A stretch of DNA of 64,000 nt from Nitrospira sp. (GTDB lineage Bacteria > Nitrospirota > Nitrospiria > Nitrospirales > Nitrospiraceae): assembly GCA_021323395.1 (NCBI GenBank), contig JAJONL010000003.1, positions 59,347 through 123,346 of the forward strand, given 5' to 3'. The notes under the pieces were generated by a model. That model saw only the letters and a list, made by a program, of their open reading frames with translations. It did no database searches and was not told the origin of the DNA. Shown piece after piece: positions 25,750-34,333 of this stretch (within the stretch, counting starts at the first letter, position 1; each line of letters starts with the position of its first letter). The position numbers and the translations under genes are program-made.

Positions 25750-27051
25750 TCAACAGCAGGAGGAACGATGGCCAGTTAAGGGAAGAGGAGCGGCCTGTTC
25801 CATCCACGTCGACCCGCTCAGCAGTTGTACGCTCACGAGATCGCCTGGGTTCAGGCGTTCCACCTCGACAGGAATATCGATGAGACAGTTGGCTTTGACC
25901 ATGGAGGTGAGGATGCCCGAGCCTTGATCGCCGGTCGTCCGAACCTTGAAGACGCCGCCTTCCCGCCAAAGGACCCCACGGAGAAAATGACGTCGATCCG
26001 TTCGTTTGGAAAATTTCTCCTGAAAGGCCGCTTCGAGCAAGGGACGGCCCACCATTTGGGCTCCGGCCATCTTCAGCATGGCGGGACGAACCAATTGTTC
26101 GAATGTCACCATGGAGGAAACGGGATTCCCGGGCAGACCAAATGCGAGCTTGCCCTGAATTTTTCCGAAGGCGAGCGGTTGTCCCGGGCGGATGGCCAAC
26201 TTCCAGAAATTCATCTCCGCGCCCAAATCTCGAAACACCGCCTTGGTAAAATCATAGTCCCCCATGGAGACGCCGCCTGACAACACGAGAATGTCGGCGT
26301 TCAATCCATGGGAGATTTTTTCTTTCAGCGCGGCGGGCGTGTCCCGCGCAATGCCCAGCAGAATTGGAATTCCCCCAGCCTCCCGCACCGCCGCGGCAAT
26401 GCCATAACTGTTCGAGTTGATGATCTTTTCGTTGCTGAACCGTTCGTCGAGATCGGCGAGTTCATCCCCGGTCGACAAGATGGCCACCCGCGGACGCTGG
26501 TACACCAGCACGAAAGATTTGGCCAAAATTGCCAGCATCCCCGCTTCGCCGGAGCGGATCTGCGTGCCCTTGGAGATGATGCAGTCGCCCGCTTTGACAT
26601 CCTCACCTTCAGGCCTAATATTCGACCCGCGAGGTTCCGGTTTAAATACCCGTACCGTATCGGGGGTATGTTCGGTGTCCTCAACCTTGATGACCGTATC
26701 CGCTCCCTTGGGAATGGGCGCGCCGGTCATAATGCGAATGGCCTGTCCGGGCCCGACAGACTTCGTCGGCATCTTCCCGGCCGGCACATCTTCGATGATT
26801 GTTAACGTGACCGGTTTCGAGATCGCATGTTGCTGTGCGATGTCCTCGGCCCGCACGGCAAAGCCATCCATTGCGGAGTTGTCCCAAGGCGGGTTCGATC
26901 GTTCCGCCACGATATCCTCGCCGAGCACCCGCCCCAGCGTATCGAGGATCGAGATCTTTTCAAGCCCGAGCGGGCATGCGGCATCCAGCACAATCCGCTG
27001 CGCTTCGTGAAGAGGTGTCAAACCAATGGTCGCATCGGCAGCTTTCACCAC
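25750..27051 (-). CDS. moeA: Molybdopterin molybdenumtransferase MoeA
   Basis: MoeA inserts molybdate into adenylated molybdopterin. The start is GTG at 27051 or the adjacent GTG at 27048, preceded by GAGGAG overlapping the stop of the mrp gene; the longer open frame to 27201 lies inside mrp and is not used. The protein has about 434 residues with NPPWDNSAMDGFAVRAEDI, GTDTVI-like AGADTVIKVED region, VAILSTGDELADLDE, the SGGVSMGDYDFTK loop and FGLPGNPVSSMVTFEQLVRP, covering all MoeA domains. Next to mobB it supplies cofactor for molybdoenzymes; in Nitrospira the obvious client would be nitrite oxidoreductase or another DMSO-reductase-family enzyme (inference). Confidence 0.95.
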   Translation of the reverse strand: MVKAADATIGLTPLHEAQRIVLDAACPLGLEKISILDTLGRVLGEDIVAERSNPPWDNSAMDGFAVRAEDIAQQHAISKPVTLTIIEDVPAGKMPTKSVGPGQAIRIMTGAPIPKGADTVIKVEDTEHTPDTVRVFKPEPRGSNIRPEGEDVKAGDCIISKGTQIRSGEAGMLAILAKSFVLVYQRPRVAILSTGDELADLDERFSNEKIINSNSYGIAAAVREAGGIPILLGIARDTPAALKEKISHGLNADILVLSGGVSMGDYDFTKAVFRDLGAEMNFWKLAIRPGQPLAFGKIQGKLAFGLPGNPVSSMVTFEQLVRPAMLKMAGAQMVGRPLLEAAFQEKFSKRTDRRHFLRGVLWREGGVFKVRTTGDQGSGILTSMVKANCLIDIPVEVERLNPGDLVSVQLLSGSTWMEQAAPLPLTGHRSSCC

Positions 27052-27061
27052 GTCACTCTCC

Positions 27062-28018
27062 TCAATGTTGCTGACGCGGCGCAATCTTGACCAACGATCC
27101 GCTCTTTTTGCAGAACGTTTCGACTTGGTTGGCGATGTCATGATAGGCCTGCGCGGTCGCCGAGTCGGAATTGAACAGGGCAAACGGCTCCCCCGCATCA
27201 CTCTGCGTCACGACATCGGGATCCAGCGGAATCCGTCCCAGGAATGGAACGCCCATGTCGGTGGCCGATGCTTCACCGCCGCCTTTGCGGAACACATTCA
27301 CTTCTTTGTGGCAGTGGGGACATTCCAGCCCGCTCATGTTTTCGACAATGCCGATGATCGGCACCTCGCTGTCCTTGCAAAAGGTGACGGATTTGCGTGA
27401 ATCGAGCAAGGCAACCTCTTGGGGCGTCGTGATGATCACGGCCCCGCTGACTCCGCCCAACAGGTCGATAGTCGTCACGGATTCGTTGCCCGTGCCGGGG
27501 GGCAGATCGATCAGCAAGAAGTTCAAATCCTGCCACTCCACCCCTCCCAACAGCTGGTTGATGAACTCGTATTTATAAGCATCCCGCCAAATGATCGGAT
27601 CGTCCGAATTTTGCAACAGAAACGACATCGAGGCGATCTTCATGTTATAGGCCTGGAAGGGAATAATGCCGCCTGACGTGCTGATCTTCAACTTCTGCCC
27701 TTCCGCGCCCACCATCTTTGGGATGTTGGGACCATGGATGTCCATGTCGCAAATCCCGACGTGCCACCCCTTGAGCGCCAGGCTGACGGCGAGATTGGTG
27801 GTGCAGGTGCTTTTACCCACTCCGCCCTTGTTGCTCATCACCAACACTTTATATTCGATCCGTTCCATGCGCTTGGCGACAAGCCACCGGCTGTGGCCTT
27901 CCTTGTCTTTCTGGCAGGTTTCATTTTCGTCGCAAATAGCGCAGGCCCACATATAGATGCAAGCATCCCCGCCGCTGCTGGAACCGGGCTGTGAGATTAC
28001 ATTTAACTCGCGTGGCAT
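27062..28018 (-). CDS. Mrp/NBP35-type Fe-S cluster carrier ATPase
   Basis: 318 residues. N-terminal Cys cluster (C20, C26, C29, C35; CAICDENETC), deviant P-loop SNKGGVGKST at 62-71, then DMDIHGPNIPKM, LLIDLPPGTGNE, and the cluster-binding CPHC motif in the C-terminal part. These proteins hold and transfer a 4Fe-4S cluster to target apoproteins. The Cys-rich N-terminus resembles the ferredoxin-like extension of NBP35 and of some bacterial Mrp. It lies directly upstream of moeA (stop and start 11 bases apart), suggesting joint delivery of Fe-S and Mo cofactor. Ribosome site GAGGAG is present. Confidence 0.93.
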   Translation of the reverse strand: MPRELNVISQPGSSSGGDACIYMWACAICDENETCQKDKEGHSRWLVAKRMERIEYKVLVMSNKGGVGKSTCTTNLAVSLALKGWHVGICDMDIHGPNIPKMVGAEGQKLKISTSGGIIPFQAYNMKIASMSFLLQNSDDPIIWRDAYKYEFINQLLGGVEWQDLNFLLIDLPPGTGNESVTTIDLLGGVSGAVIITTPQEVALLDSRKSVTFCKDSEVPIIGIVENMSGLECPHCHKEVNVFRKGGGEASATDMGVPFLGRIPLDPDVVTQSDAGEPFALFNSDSATAQAYHDIANQVETFCKKSGSLVKIAPRQQH

Positions 28019-28106
28019 CCTAGACTCCTCGTAAAGCGTAAATCGTCATGCGTGACACGATGAGCCAGCCTCATTGTGTCGCCGTGTCGCTAACTTCTCG
28101 GCCCCA

Positions 28107-29054
28107 CTAACCTCGACGCCCGGTCGGCACCCCGACATATTCACTATCGCCTCCACCGGAGGAGGAGACAGAGGGACCCGTTTTCACCACACCTGGCCCC
28201 GCCGCAGCCACAACCGGCACAAGCGACACGCCAGGTTCCAATGCCTTCTTCTTGTTGAAAATTCCGGCGCTCACGATTCCGACTTCATAAAAAATGTACA
28301 TCGGCAATGCCATCAGACATTGATTGAAGGGGTCGGGCGTCGGTGTCAGGATGGCGGCGAAGATGAATGCCGCAAGGAACGCCCACTTCCGATACCGCTT
28401 CAGCAGGGGAGCGTCTACCCACCCCAGCTTGGCCAACAACGTAATCACCAACGGCACTTCGAAGATGAGGCCGAACACCAACAGAAACCAGAGCGCGAAG
28501 CCGACGTACTGCGCAATCGAGAGTTGTGGAATAAACCCCGCATTCACGCCATAGGAAATCAAGAAGTTCAGGGCAAAGGGCAGGACGAAGAAAAACGAGA
28601 ACAGTAATCCGAGATAGAAGGCCAGGGTGCTAAGGATGGCAAAGGGACCGACAAATCTCCGTTCTTGCGCGTGTAATCCAGGCACCACGAAATGCCAGAA
28701 CTCTATCAAGATGTAAGGAGTTGCCAGGACCAGGGCGAATAGGCCCGCCACCTTGACGTTCTGCCAGAGTGCTTCCGCAGGCGCGAGAAAAACGAAGGGA
28801 ACGGTCGGAAGATCCGTCGGTATCCAGGAAAGGGATCCGGGCACGAACATATTCTGTAACGGGACCCGGATCCACTTCACTAACGTGTCGGCGTAAAAGA
28901 ACGTGCCGACGAAAATCACCGCGGTCACAATGACGGCCCTGGTCAGCCGGACTTGGAGCTCTACCAAATGCTCCATGACCGGCATTTTCTTGTCTTCCAG
29001 CGGCTTGAAGATCGTGTCTTGCAGCCACTCTTGAAACTTGAACCCGTCAGCCAT
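28107..29054 (-). CDS. tatC: Twin-arginine translocase subunit TatC
   Basis: 315 residues, six membrane helices. Hallmarks are the N-terminal PVMEHLVELQVRL, the second-half FWHFVVPGLHAQERRF, the LLVFGLIFEVPLVITLL helix and TPTPDPFNQ. The C-terminal tail (about 60 residues, Gly/Ser-rich, ending GVPTGRRG) is longer than usual. TatC recognises the twin-arginine signal and moves folded, cofactor-loaded proteins across the inner membrane. No tatA is present in this window. Its position after Mo-cofactor and Fe-S genes makes a functional series. Confidence 0.95.
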   Translation of the reverse strand: MADGFKFQEWLQDTIFKPLEDKKMPVMEHLVELQVRLTRAVIVTAVIFVGTFFYADTLVKWIRVPLQNMFVPGSLSWIPTDLPTVPFVFLAPAEALWQNVKVAGLFALVLATPYILIEFWHFVVPGLHAQERRFVGPFAILSTLAFYLGLLFSFFFVLPFALNFLISYGVNAGFIPQLSIAQYVGFALWFLLVFGLIFEVPLVITLLAKLGWVDAPLLKRYRKWAFLAAFIFAAILTPTPDPFNQCLMALPMYIFYEVGIVSAGIFNKKKALEPGVSLVPVVAAAGPGVVKTGPSVSSSGGGDSEYVGVPTGRRG

Positions 29055-29135
29055 GAGTATTCACGAAACTGGTGAGTGAGTGATCCGGTGATCTGGTCAT
29101 TGCGTCATCACAACACATCACGCCCTCACCGTACC

Positions 29136-30668
29136 TTACTTCGGGTTGACGGCGACGAAGAGATTGTTGCCTTGCCTGCTCAGCAAGAGCACCACCATTT
29201 CGTCTTTCTTGACCTTGGCGGATGCCTTCTGATAATCCTCCAAGCTCTTGATCACCTCATGGTTGACCTCTTGGATGACGTCACCACGCTGTAACCCCGC
29301 CGACTCGGCGGCACTACCCGTTTCCACGGAACTGACGACGACACCGCTGGTCTTAGAGGGAATGTTCAGCTGACTTTGCATCGCCGCGTCCAACATCTGT
29401 ACCCGCAATGAGGCGAGAACATTGTCCGGCGGCTTGACCGTCTCGCTCGGTGCGGTGGCTGGTCCTGGCTCGCGCTTGGCAAGGACTTCGTCAGACGGCC
29501 GCTCAGCCACCTTGACCTTCAGCATCTGCTCTTTGCCCTCGCGCAAAATCTTGATATCCGCATCTTTGCCCACCGTGGTGCGAGCCACTAAGTTGCGCAA
29601 CTGGCTGACGCTCTGAACCTCTTTGCCATTGAACGCGACCACGACATCCCCGCGCCTCATGCCTGCCGAATGGGAAGGACCATTTTCATTCACATCGCTG
29701 ATCAACACGCCCTTCCGCTGCTCGGGCAACTTGAAGGATTTGGCCAACGCCGGGGTGATTTCCTGAATCGCTACGCCCATCCATCCTCGCACGACTTTAC
29801 CGGTCTTGGTCAGGCTTTCGACGATGTCGGTGGCAATGCTGCTCGGGATGGCGAAGCCGATCCCTTCTGAGCCGCCGGTCCGCGAAAAAATGGCGGTATT
29901 GATGCCGATCAGCTTGCCCTGCATGTTGACCAAGGCGCCGCCGGAATTGCCGGGATTGATGGCGGCGTCCGTTTGAATGAAGTCTTCATAGTCGGCAATG
30001 CCCACATTGCCTCGCCCCAATGCGCTGATGATGCCCAGTGTCACGGTAGAACTGAGGCCGAACGGACTTCCCACCGCCAAGACCACGTCGCCGACTTGCA
30101 GTTCGTCGTAATCCGCCCATTTCATCGACGGCAGATCTTTCGCCTCAATCTTGATGATTGCCAAATCGGTCTTGGGATCTGTGCCGACGATCTTGGCTGG
30201 GAATTCCCGCCGGTCCGACAGAGTCACCGTGATTTGGGTGGCGCCTTCGACCACATGGTTATTCGTCACGATGTACCCGTTCGGATCGAGCACCACGCCT
30301 GATCCTGCGCTTTGATCGGGCCGATGCGGACCGCCGCCGGGAGGGCCGGGAGGCGCGCCTGGAGGTCCAGGAGGCTCCATACCCGGTGGTTCATCACCCG
30401 GTCCCGGAGGTGGGCCACCAAATGGACCAGGAGGAATCTGGCGGCGACCTTCGCGGCGTGTCTCTCCCCCGCCGGTCACGGCGATATTGACGACCGCGGG
30501 GGTGACCGCTTTGACAATCTCCGAAAACCCTTGAGCAAACGCCGGAGGCACACCTGCGGCCTCAGCCTGATAGTCGGTCTGTAATCCACCGCCTAAGAAC
30601 AGGGCAGCCACCATTGTGATCACTGCGAGGACGGACAACACCTTACTGCGCGGATGTCGATACACCAT
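29136..30668 (-). CDS. DegP/HtrA-type periplasmic serine protease with Pro-rich insert
   Basis: 510 residues: signal or anchor (about 9-28), trypsin-like domain with catalytic H138 (TNNHVVEG), D168 (TDLAII) and S242 (GNSGGAL), and two PDZ domains (about 285-375 and 410-505). Between the first helix and the protease core lies an insert at 79-115 made almost only of Pro and Gly, far longer than the usual Q-linker or LA loop. It degrades or refolds misfolded periplasmic proteins. Strong ribosome site GGAGGAG and a promoter at 30731-30760. Confidence 0.93.
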   Translation of the reverse strand: MVYRHPRSKVLSVLAVITMVAALFLGGGLQTDYQAEAAGVPPAFAQGFSEIVKAVTPAVVNIAVTGGGETRREGRRQIPPGPFGGPPPGPGDEPPGMEPPGPPGAPPGPPGGGPHRPDQSAGSGVVLDPNGYIVTNNHVVEGATQITVTLSDRREFPAKIVGTDPKTDLAIIKIEAKDLPSMKWADYDELQVGDVVLAVGSPFGLSSTVTLGIISALGRGNVGIADYEDFIQTDAAINPGNSGGALVNMQGKLIGINTAIFSRTGGSEGIGFAIPSSIATDIVESLTKTGKVVRGWMGVAIQEITPALAKSFKLPEQRKGVLISDVNENGPSHSAGMRRGDVVVAFNGKEVQSVSQLRNLVARTTVGKDADIKILREGKEQMLKVKVAERPSDEVLAKREPGPATAPSETVKPPDNVLASLRVQMLDAAMQSQLNIPSKTSGVVVSSVETGSAAESAGLQRGDVIQEVNHEVIKSLEDYQKASAKVKKDEMVVLLLSRQGNNLFVAVNPK

Positions 30669-30730
30669 GTGTACTCCTCCGGAAGCCTGAAAATGAGGGA
30701 AGGGAACTCCTCGTCGACGACAAAGAAATC

Positions 30731-30760
30731 ATTCTACACTATTCGTCGAATCGCCTTCAA
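30731..30760 (-). promoter_or_regulatory. Sigma-70-like promoter of the DegP-type gene
   Basis: On the minus strand TTGAAG (30755-30760) and TAGAAT (30731-30736) are 18 bases apart, matching the consensus at 4/6 and 5/6. It lies about 65 bases upstream of the start. Confidence 0.55.
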
Positions 30761-30831
30761 AGAGGAAAAATAGGACAGAACACATTCACATCGCCGGCGT
30801 TGATACACTCCGTGACGTTGAATAATAGGTT

Positions 30832-31608
30832 TCAAGGCGTACGCCCCGTCATTGCTGCTAATTCGAGATCGCGCTGATCGACCCAGGCCCGCTGCAGATT
30901 TCCGGCCAATCGCTTGGCGGCCTGCTCCATGGACACGACACGAAGCGTGAGGGGCGCCCCATCATAGGACGGCGGCCAGATGCGTCGTTCAGGATCCTGC
31001 GGCCGAAGATAAATCACCGGGTACCATTGATTGATGCCAGGGGCGGTCGGACTGTCTAATGTGGCCATGGCTCGCCCTTCAGCATGGAGAAGCACGCCAC
31101 CTGTGCGTCCGTCGATCACGGCCGCTTCGGCCAAAGACCAGTTGTCGCGTCGAAATCCCGGCTGCCGGTGGGTCGTCCACCCTAGGAACAAGGACACGGG
31201 GTATTCTTGCTCGGTACTCGATAGAACGACGACCACGAGATAATCAACCCCCTGATGCTTGGCGACCTCGGTCCAATCGGGAGCCTTGCCTGCCGTCATC
31301 TCGCCAAGATTCACCACTCGTTCAATGAGGATCGGAAATCCCTGATTGATGCGTTCACCCAGCCTGTCAGCCAACCGATCCTGCGCCTGTTCGGGAATCA
31401 CCGGCGCCGCCTCCTGAGCAGATCGGTCGGCCAGGACAACCAGAGCAGCGCGAACCGGACGCGAAGCTGGTAATCCCTGATCTATCGAATCAGTCAGTGA
31501 GACAGCCGGAATATAGTGGCTGAGCCGACTGGGAGGAGTCGCGGCCGCGCATCCCGTGAGCAGCAGGACTCCGGCCAGAAGCAGTGATACTGTTCGATAG
31601 GTCCACAT
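30832..31608 (-). CDS. Lipoprotein of unknown function
   Basis: 258 residues, signal peptide with lipobox LLTGC (Cys20), so lipid-anchored. The middle contains DYLVVVVLSSTEQEYPVSLFLGW and a later AEAAVIDGRTGGVLLHAEGRA, a pattern of strand-strand pairs like that in outer-membrane assembly or TolB_N/GNA1162-type lipoproteins, but I do not recognise the family. It is divergent from the glycosyltransferase gene. Confidence 0.78.
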   Translation of the reverse strand: MWTYRTVSLLLAGVLLLTGCAAATPPSRLSHYIPAVSLTDSIDQGLPASRPVRAALVVLADRSAQEAAPVIPEQAQDRLADRLGERINQGFPILIERVVNLGEMTAGKAPDWTEVAKHQGVDYLVVVVLSSTEQEYPVSLFLGWTTHRQPGFRRDNWSLAEAAVIDGRTGGVLLHAEGRAMATLDSPTAPGINQWYPVIYLRPQDPERRIWPPSYDGAPLTLRVVSMEQAAKRLAGNLQRAWVDQRDLELAAMTGRTP

Positions 31609-31795
31609 GGGGATTCTCCATCTACGCCTGGCTGATCGCTCGCCGATGTCATTATACGATCACCGCCACATGGCGCTGCTGTCAAGGCCTGAGACTTTGC
31701 CTTGCAATTCGACTTCCGCTCAGATACCGTTGGCACCATTCGTCGGCAGCACAACGCATCGGTCGCAGCACATTCCGACCAGAGGTTGTCCCAAC

Positions 31796-32608
31796 GTGAC
31801 ACCGTGCTCGACTCAGACGCCCGCCCTCTCCATTATCATACCCGCCTACAATGAAGCTCGTCGTCTGCCCCCGTTTCTGCAGCGCATGGTGACCTACTTG
31901 GACCAGCGTCGCCAATCGTATGAAATCCTGGTCGTAGACGATGGCAGTGAAGACCAGACGTCCCAAGCGGTCGAATCACTGGCGCAGCAGTGTCTCCAGG
32001 TGCGGCTGATTCAATTGCGCTGCAATATGGGCAAGGGAGCGGCCGTGCGCCGCGGGATGCAGGCGGCGCGCGGCCACCTGCAATTGTTTGCTGATGCGGA
32101 TGGGGCCACCCCGATCGAAGAACTTGCACGCTTGGAAGCCGCGTTGGCCCAGGGGGCAGACCTGGCCATCGGATCGCGAGCATTGGCCTCGCGAAACCCG
32201 CGCTACAGGGTCCGGGCCCGATGGCATCGAAGCCTGTTGGGGGCCCTCTTTAATGCCGTCGTGCAACGCCTGGGGATCCGACACATTGCAGATACCCAAT
32301 GCGGGTTCAAGTTGTTCAGGCGGTCTGCGGCGCAGGACCTTTTTTCGGTCACTTGTGTCGACGGCTACGCCTTCGATCTCGAATTACTCTACATCGCCCG
32401 CCAACGCGGCTATCACATCGCTGAGGTTCCTATCAATTGGACCGACCAGCCAGGCTCGAAAGTTCGCCCCTGGCGGGACGGATTCGGCATGCTTCGTGAG
32501 TTGTTGGCCATTCGCAAGCGCGAGGCCGAGGGACACTATGTGCCTCGCTCCAGACCAGCGCTCGCCAACGTAGATGCGGTTATAACGTCCGAACCCACTC
32601 ACTTTTAA
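31796..32608 (+). CDS. GT2 glycosyltransferase, dolichyl-phosphate beta-glucosyltransferase-like
   Basis: The catalytic domain begins TPALSIIIPAYNEARRLPPFLQ, followed by VVDDGSEDQTS, the DADGATP metal/donor motif, and the acceptor region DTQCGFKLFRRSAAQDLF and GYAFDLELLYIARQRGY, which is characteristic of polyprenyl-phosphate glucosyltransferases. The open frame reaches back to 31607 and overlaps the divergent lipoprotein gene. The GTG at 31796, with AGAGG upstream, starts just before the conserved domain and is preferred (270 residues). It should load glucose or a related sugar onto a lipid carrier at the inner membrane, for use by GT-C enzymes such as the neighbour at 32768. Confidence 0.85.
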   Translation: MTPCSTQTPALSIIIPAYNEARRLPPFLQRMVTYLDQRRQSYEILVVDDGSEDQTSQAVESLAQQCLQVRLIQLRCNMGKGAAVRRGMQAARGHLQLFADADGATPIEELARLEAALAQGADLAIGSRALASRNPRYRVRARWHRSLLGALFNAVVQRLGIRHIADTQCGFKLFRRSAAQDLFSVTCVDGYAFDLELLYIARQRGYHIAEVPINWTDQPGSKVRPWRDGFGMLRELLAIRKREAEGHYVPRSRPALANVDAVITSEPTHF

Positions 32609-32767
32609 TCGGATACTGAAACGCTCCGGCTAATCGCGTTCCTTCATCGTCCAGCCTCAACGGGGGCCGATGGCAGGCTCCGTGCTTCGCTGCCTGCGGC
32701 CTTACTGAACGGCATTTTGCCTATCTGACCAGGCAGTCGTCCGTCGGCCTACCCTCTTTCGCAGTCT

Positions 32768-34333
32768 TCAGCCTCCACGGGAGTTCAGTTCTTCCTTGCG
32801 TCGGAGGATCACTGCTTTGGCATCGGCGTACAGCAGGTTCCAAGCGGGATGTCTTTCCAAGGCTAAGGCCAGGATGCTACCGCGAGGGATCAAGGCCCAA
32901 TCCACTCCATATCGATCCAGCAGGGACAACTCAGGCGAGTTTTCGCGATTCAGGTCAACGTAATCCTGAAAAATGCGGCGATTTCCGATCCGCCAGGCGG
33001 GCATGCGGCCGTCGATGAAAATTTTCTTTCCGGGAAGTTGCCAGAGGAGAAACCCACCATAACCATAGTCATTGTAGAGTCTGGTTCCTACATCGTTATG
33101 ATGATTCCGAATCCATCGCACGGCTTCGATGGGATAGTCGGTCTGCTCGAAATAGTCCGGAGCAGCGGTTCCTGACCGCCACACCTTCGACATATGCTCG
33201 GGCGCCCATAATGAGAGGACCGACGCCGCCGCGATGGCCAGCGCAAAAAGGATCGGGTCGGCAAAGGTTCTCAGCACCGGCGCCGCTCGAAGACAGGCCT
33301 CTGTCGCCAGCGCCAATAACTCCGCGGCCAACGGCAGACTGACGATGAGAAACAGCGAGACGTTACGCCAATGCAGCAGCGAGAGCGCCAACACAATCAC
33401 CAGCATCAGCCAGCGAACCGGTTCTACCCTTCGATACCATCCGGCAATCAGGAAGGCGAGGCCGGCGAGATAGAAGCCATAGGCTTGGCCCGCCCAGCCC
33501 TGGAAGGAGACGGGCTGCCATTCCCGCAAGGTGTCGATCATGAAACGGTCCGTCAAGGAGTCATAAATCTCCACATAAAGCCGCCACCCATAGGGATTCA
33601 GACAGGTCACCGCCGCGGCAATCCCGAGCGCGAGCATGACCTGCCGGAGGTCGGCCCAAGTCAGAACAGGCTCATTCAACCAGGCGGTCAGGGCGGGCCA
33701 ATGGTCCGCGCAGATCCGCGCACAGAGACTTCCCAAGACGAATAGGCTCAGCAAGAAGAGCCCCGCCGTGAATCCTCCGTGCAGATTGGCCCAGAGCAGG
33801 AAGAGCGGAGGAAGCGCCCCGTTCCAGTGACGATGGCCCCGCTGAATCTGTTGCCATACCCGCATGAGCACTGCCAGGCCAAGCAGACTGACCAGTTGGG
33901 TGCGCGCGCCGAGGAAAGGCAATGCCACCCAGAGGCTCGCCACCATGGCGGCCAACCGATAGGTCTGCGGCACCGAAGCCAGTCCTGCCGCCACCCACCA
34001 GGCCAGAGCCGTCACGAGCCCAAACCACACGATGACGCCGAGCTCGCCTACAGGATCCAGGCTGCGATACAACAATCCTAAGAGGCCATCGGTCAACCAG
34101 GCATGTTCGACCCATCGCCAATCCGGCATCGTATGGGAATAAGGATCGGTCTCGGGCACGATCCACCCCTGAGCAATCAAGTCCAGGCCCGCGCGGAGAT
34201 GCCAGCCGAAATCCGGTTCCACGAGCGGCTGAAAAGTCAGATTCAGCACGAAACCGAGCCAGAGAAGATTCAGGGTGAGAAGGAGCAGGTTGTGGACAGA
34301 AGGGATTGGCCGCCGAACCGCTTCAGCGTTCAT
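32768..34333 (-). CDS. Polytopic membrane protein, GT-C-like
   Basis: 521 residues with about 10-11 membrane helices across residues 12-375 and a soluble C-terminal region. The first loop contains FQPLVEPDFGWHLRAGLDLI and PYSHTMPDWRWVEHAWLTD, in which acidic residues after the first helix recall the catalytic loop of GT-C glycosyltransferases using lipid-linked sugars. The C-terminal part has RLYNDYGYGGFLLWQLPGKKIFIDGR, common in such membrane proteins. It overlaps the carbamoyltransferase gene by 11 bases, so the two are translated together. Sugar transfer is inferred, not shown. Confidence 0.78.
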   Translation of the reverse strand: MNAEAVRRPIPSVHNLLLLTLNLLWLGFVLNLTFQPLVEPDFGWHLRAGLDLIAQGWIVPETDPYSHTMPDWRWVEHAWLTDGLLGLLYRSLDPVGELGVIVWFGLVTALAWWVAAGLASVPQTYRLAAMVASLWVALPFLGARTQLVSLLGLAVLMRVWQQIQRGHRHWNGALPPLFLLWANLHGGFTAGLFLLSLFVLGSLCARICADHWPALTAWLNEPVLTWADLRQVMLALGIAAAVTCLNPYGWRLYVEIYDSLTDRFMIDTLREWQPVSFQGWAGQAYGFYLAGLAFLIAGWYRRVEPVRWLMLVIVLALSLLHWRNVSLFLIVSLPLAAELLALATEACLRAAPVLRTFADPILFALAIAAASVLSLWAPEHMSKVWRSGTAAPDYFEQTDYPIEAVRWIRNHHNDVGTRLYNDYGYGGFLLWQLPGKKIFIDGRMPAWRIGNRRIFQDYVDLNRENSPELSLLDRYGVDWALIPRGSILALALERHPAWNLLYADAKAVILRRKEELNSRGG

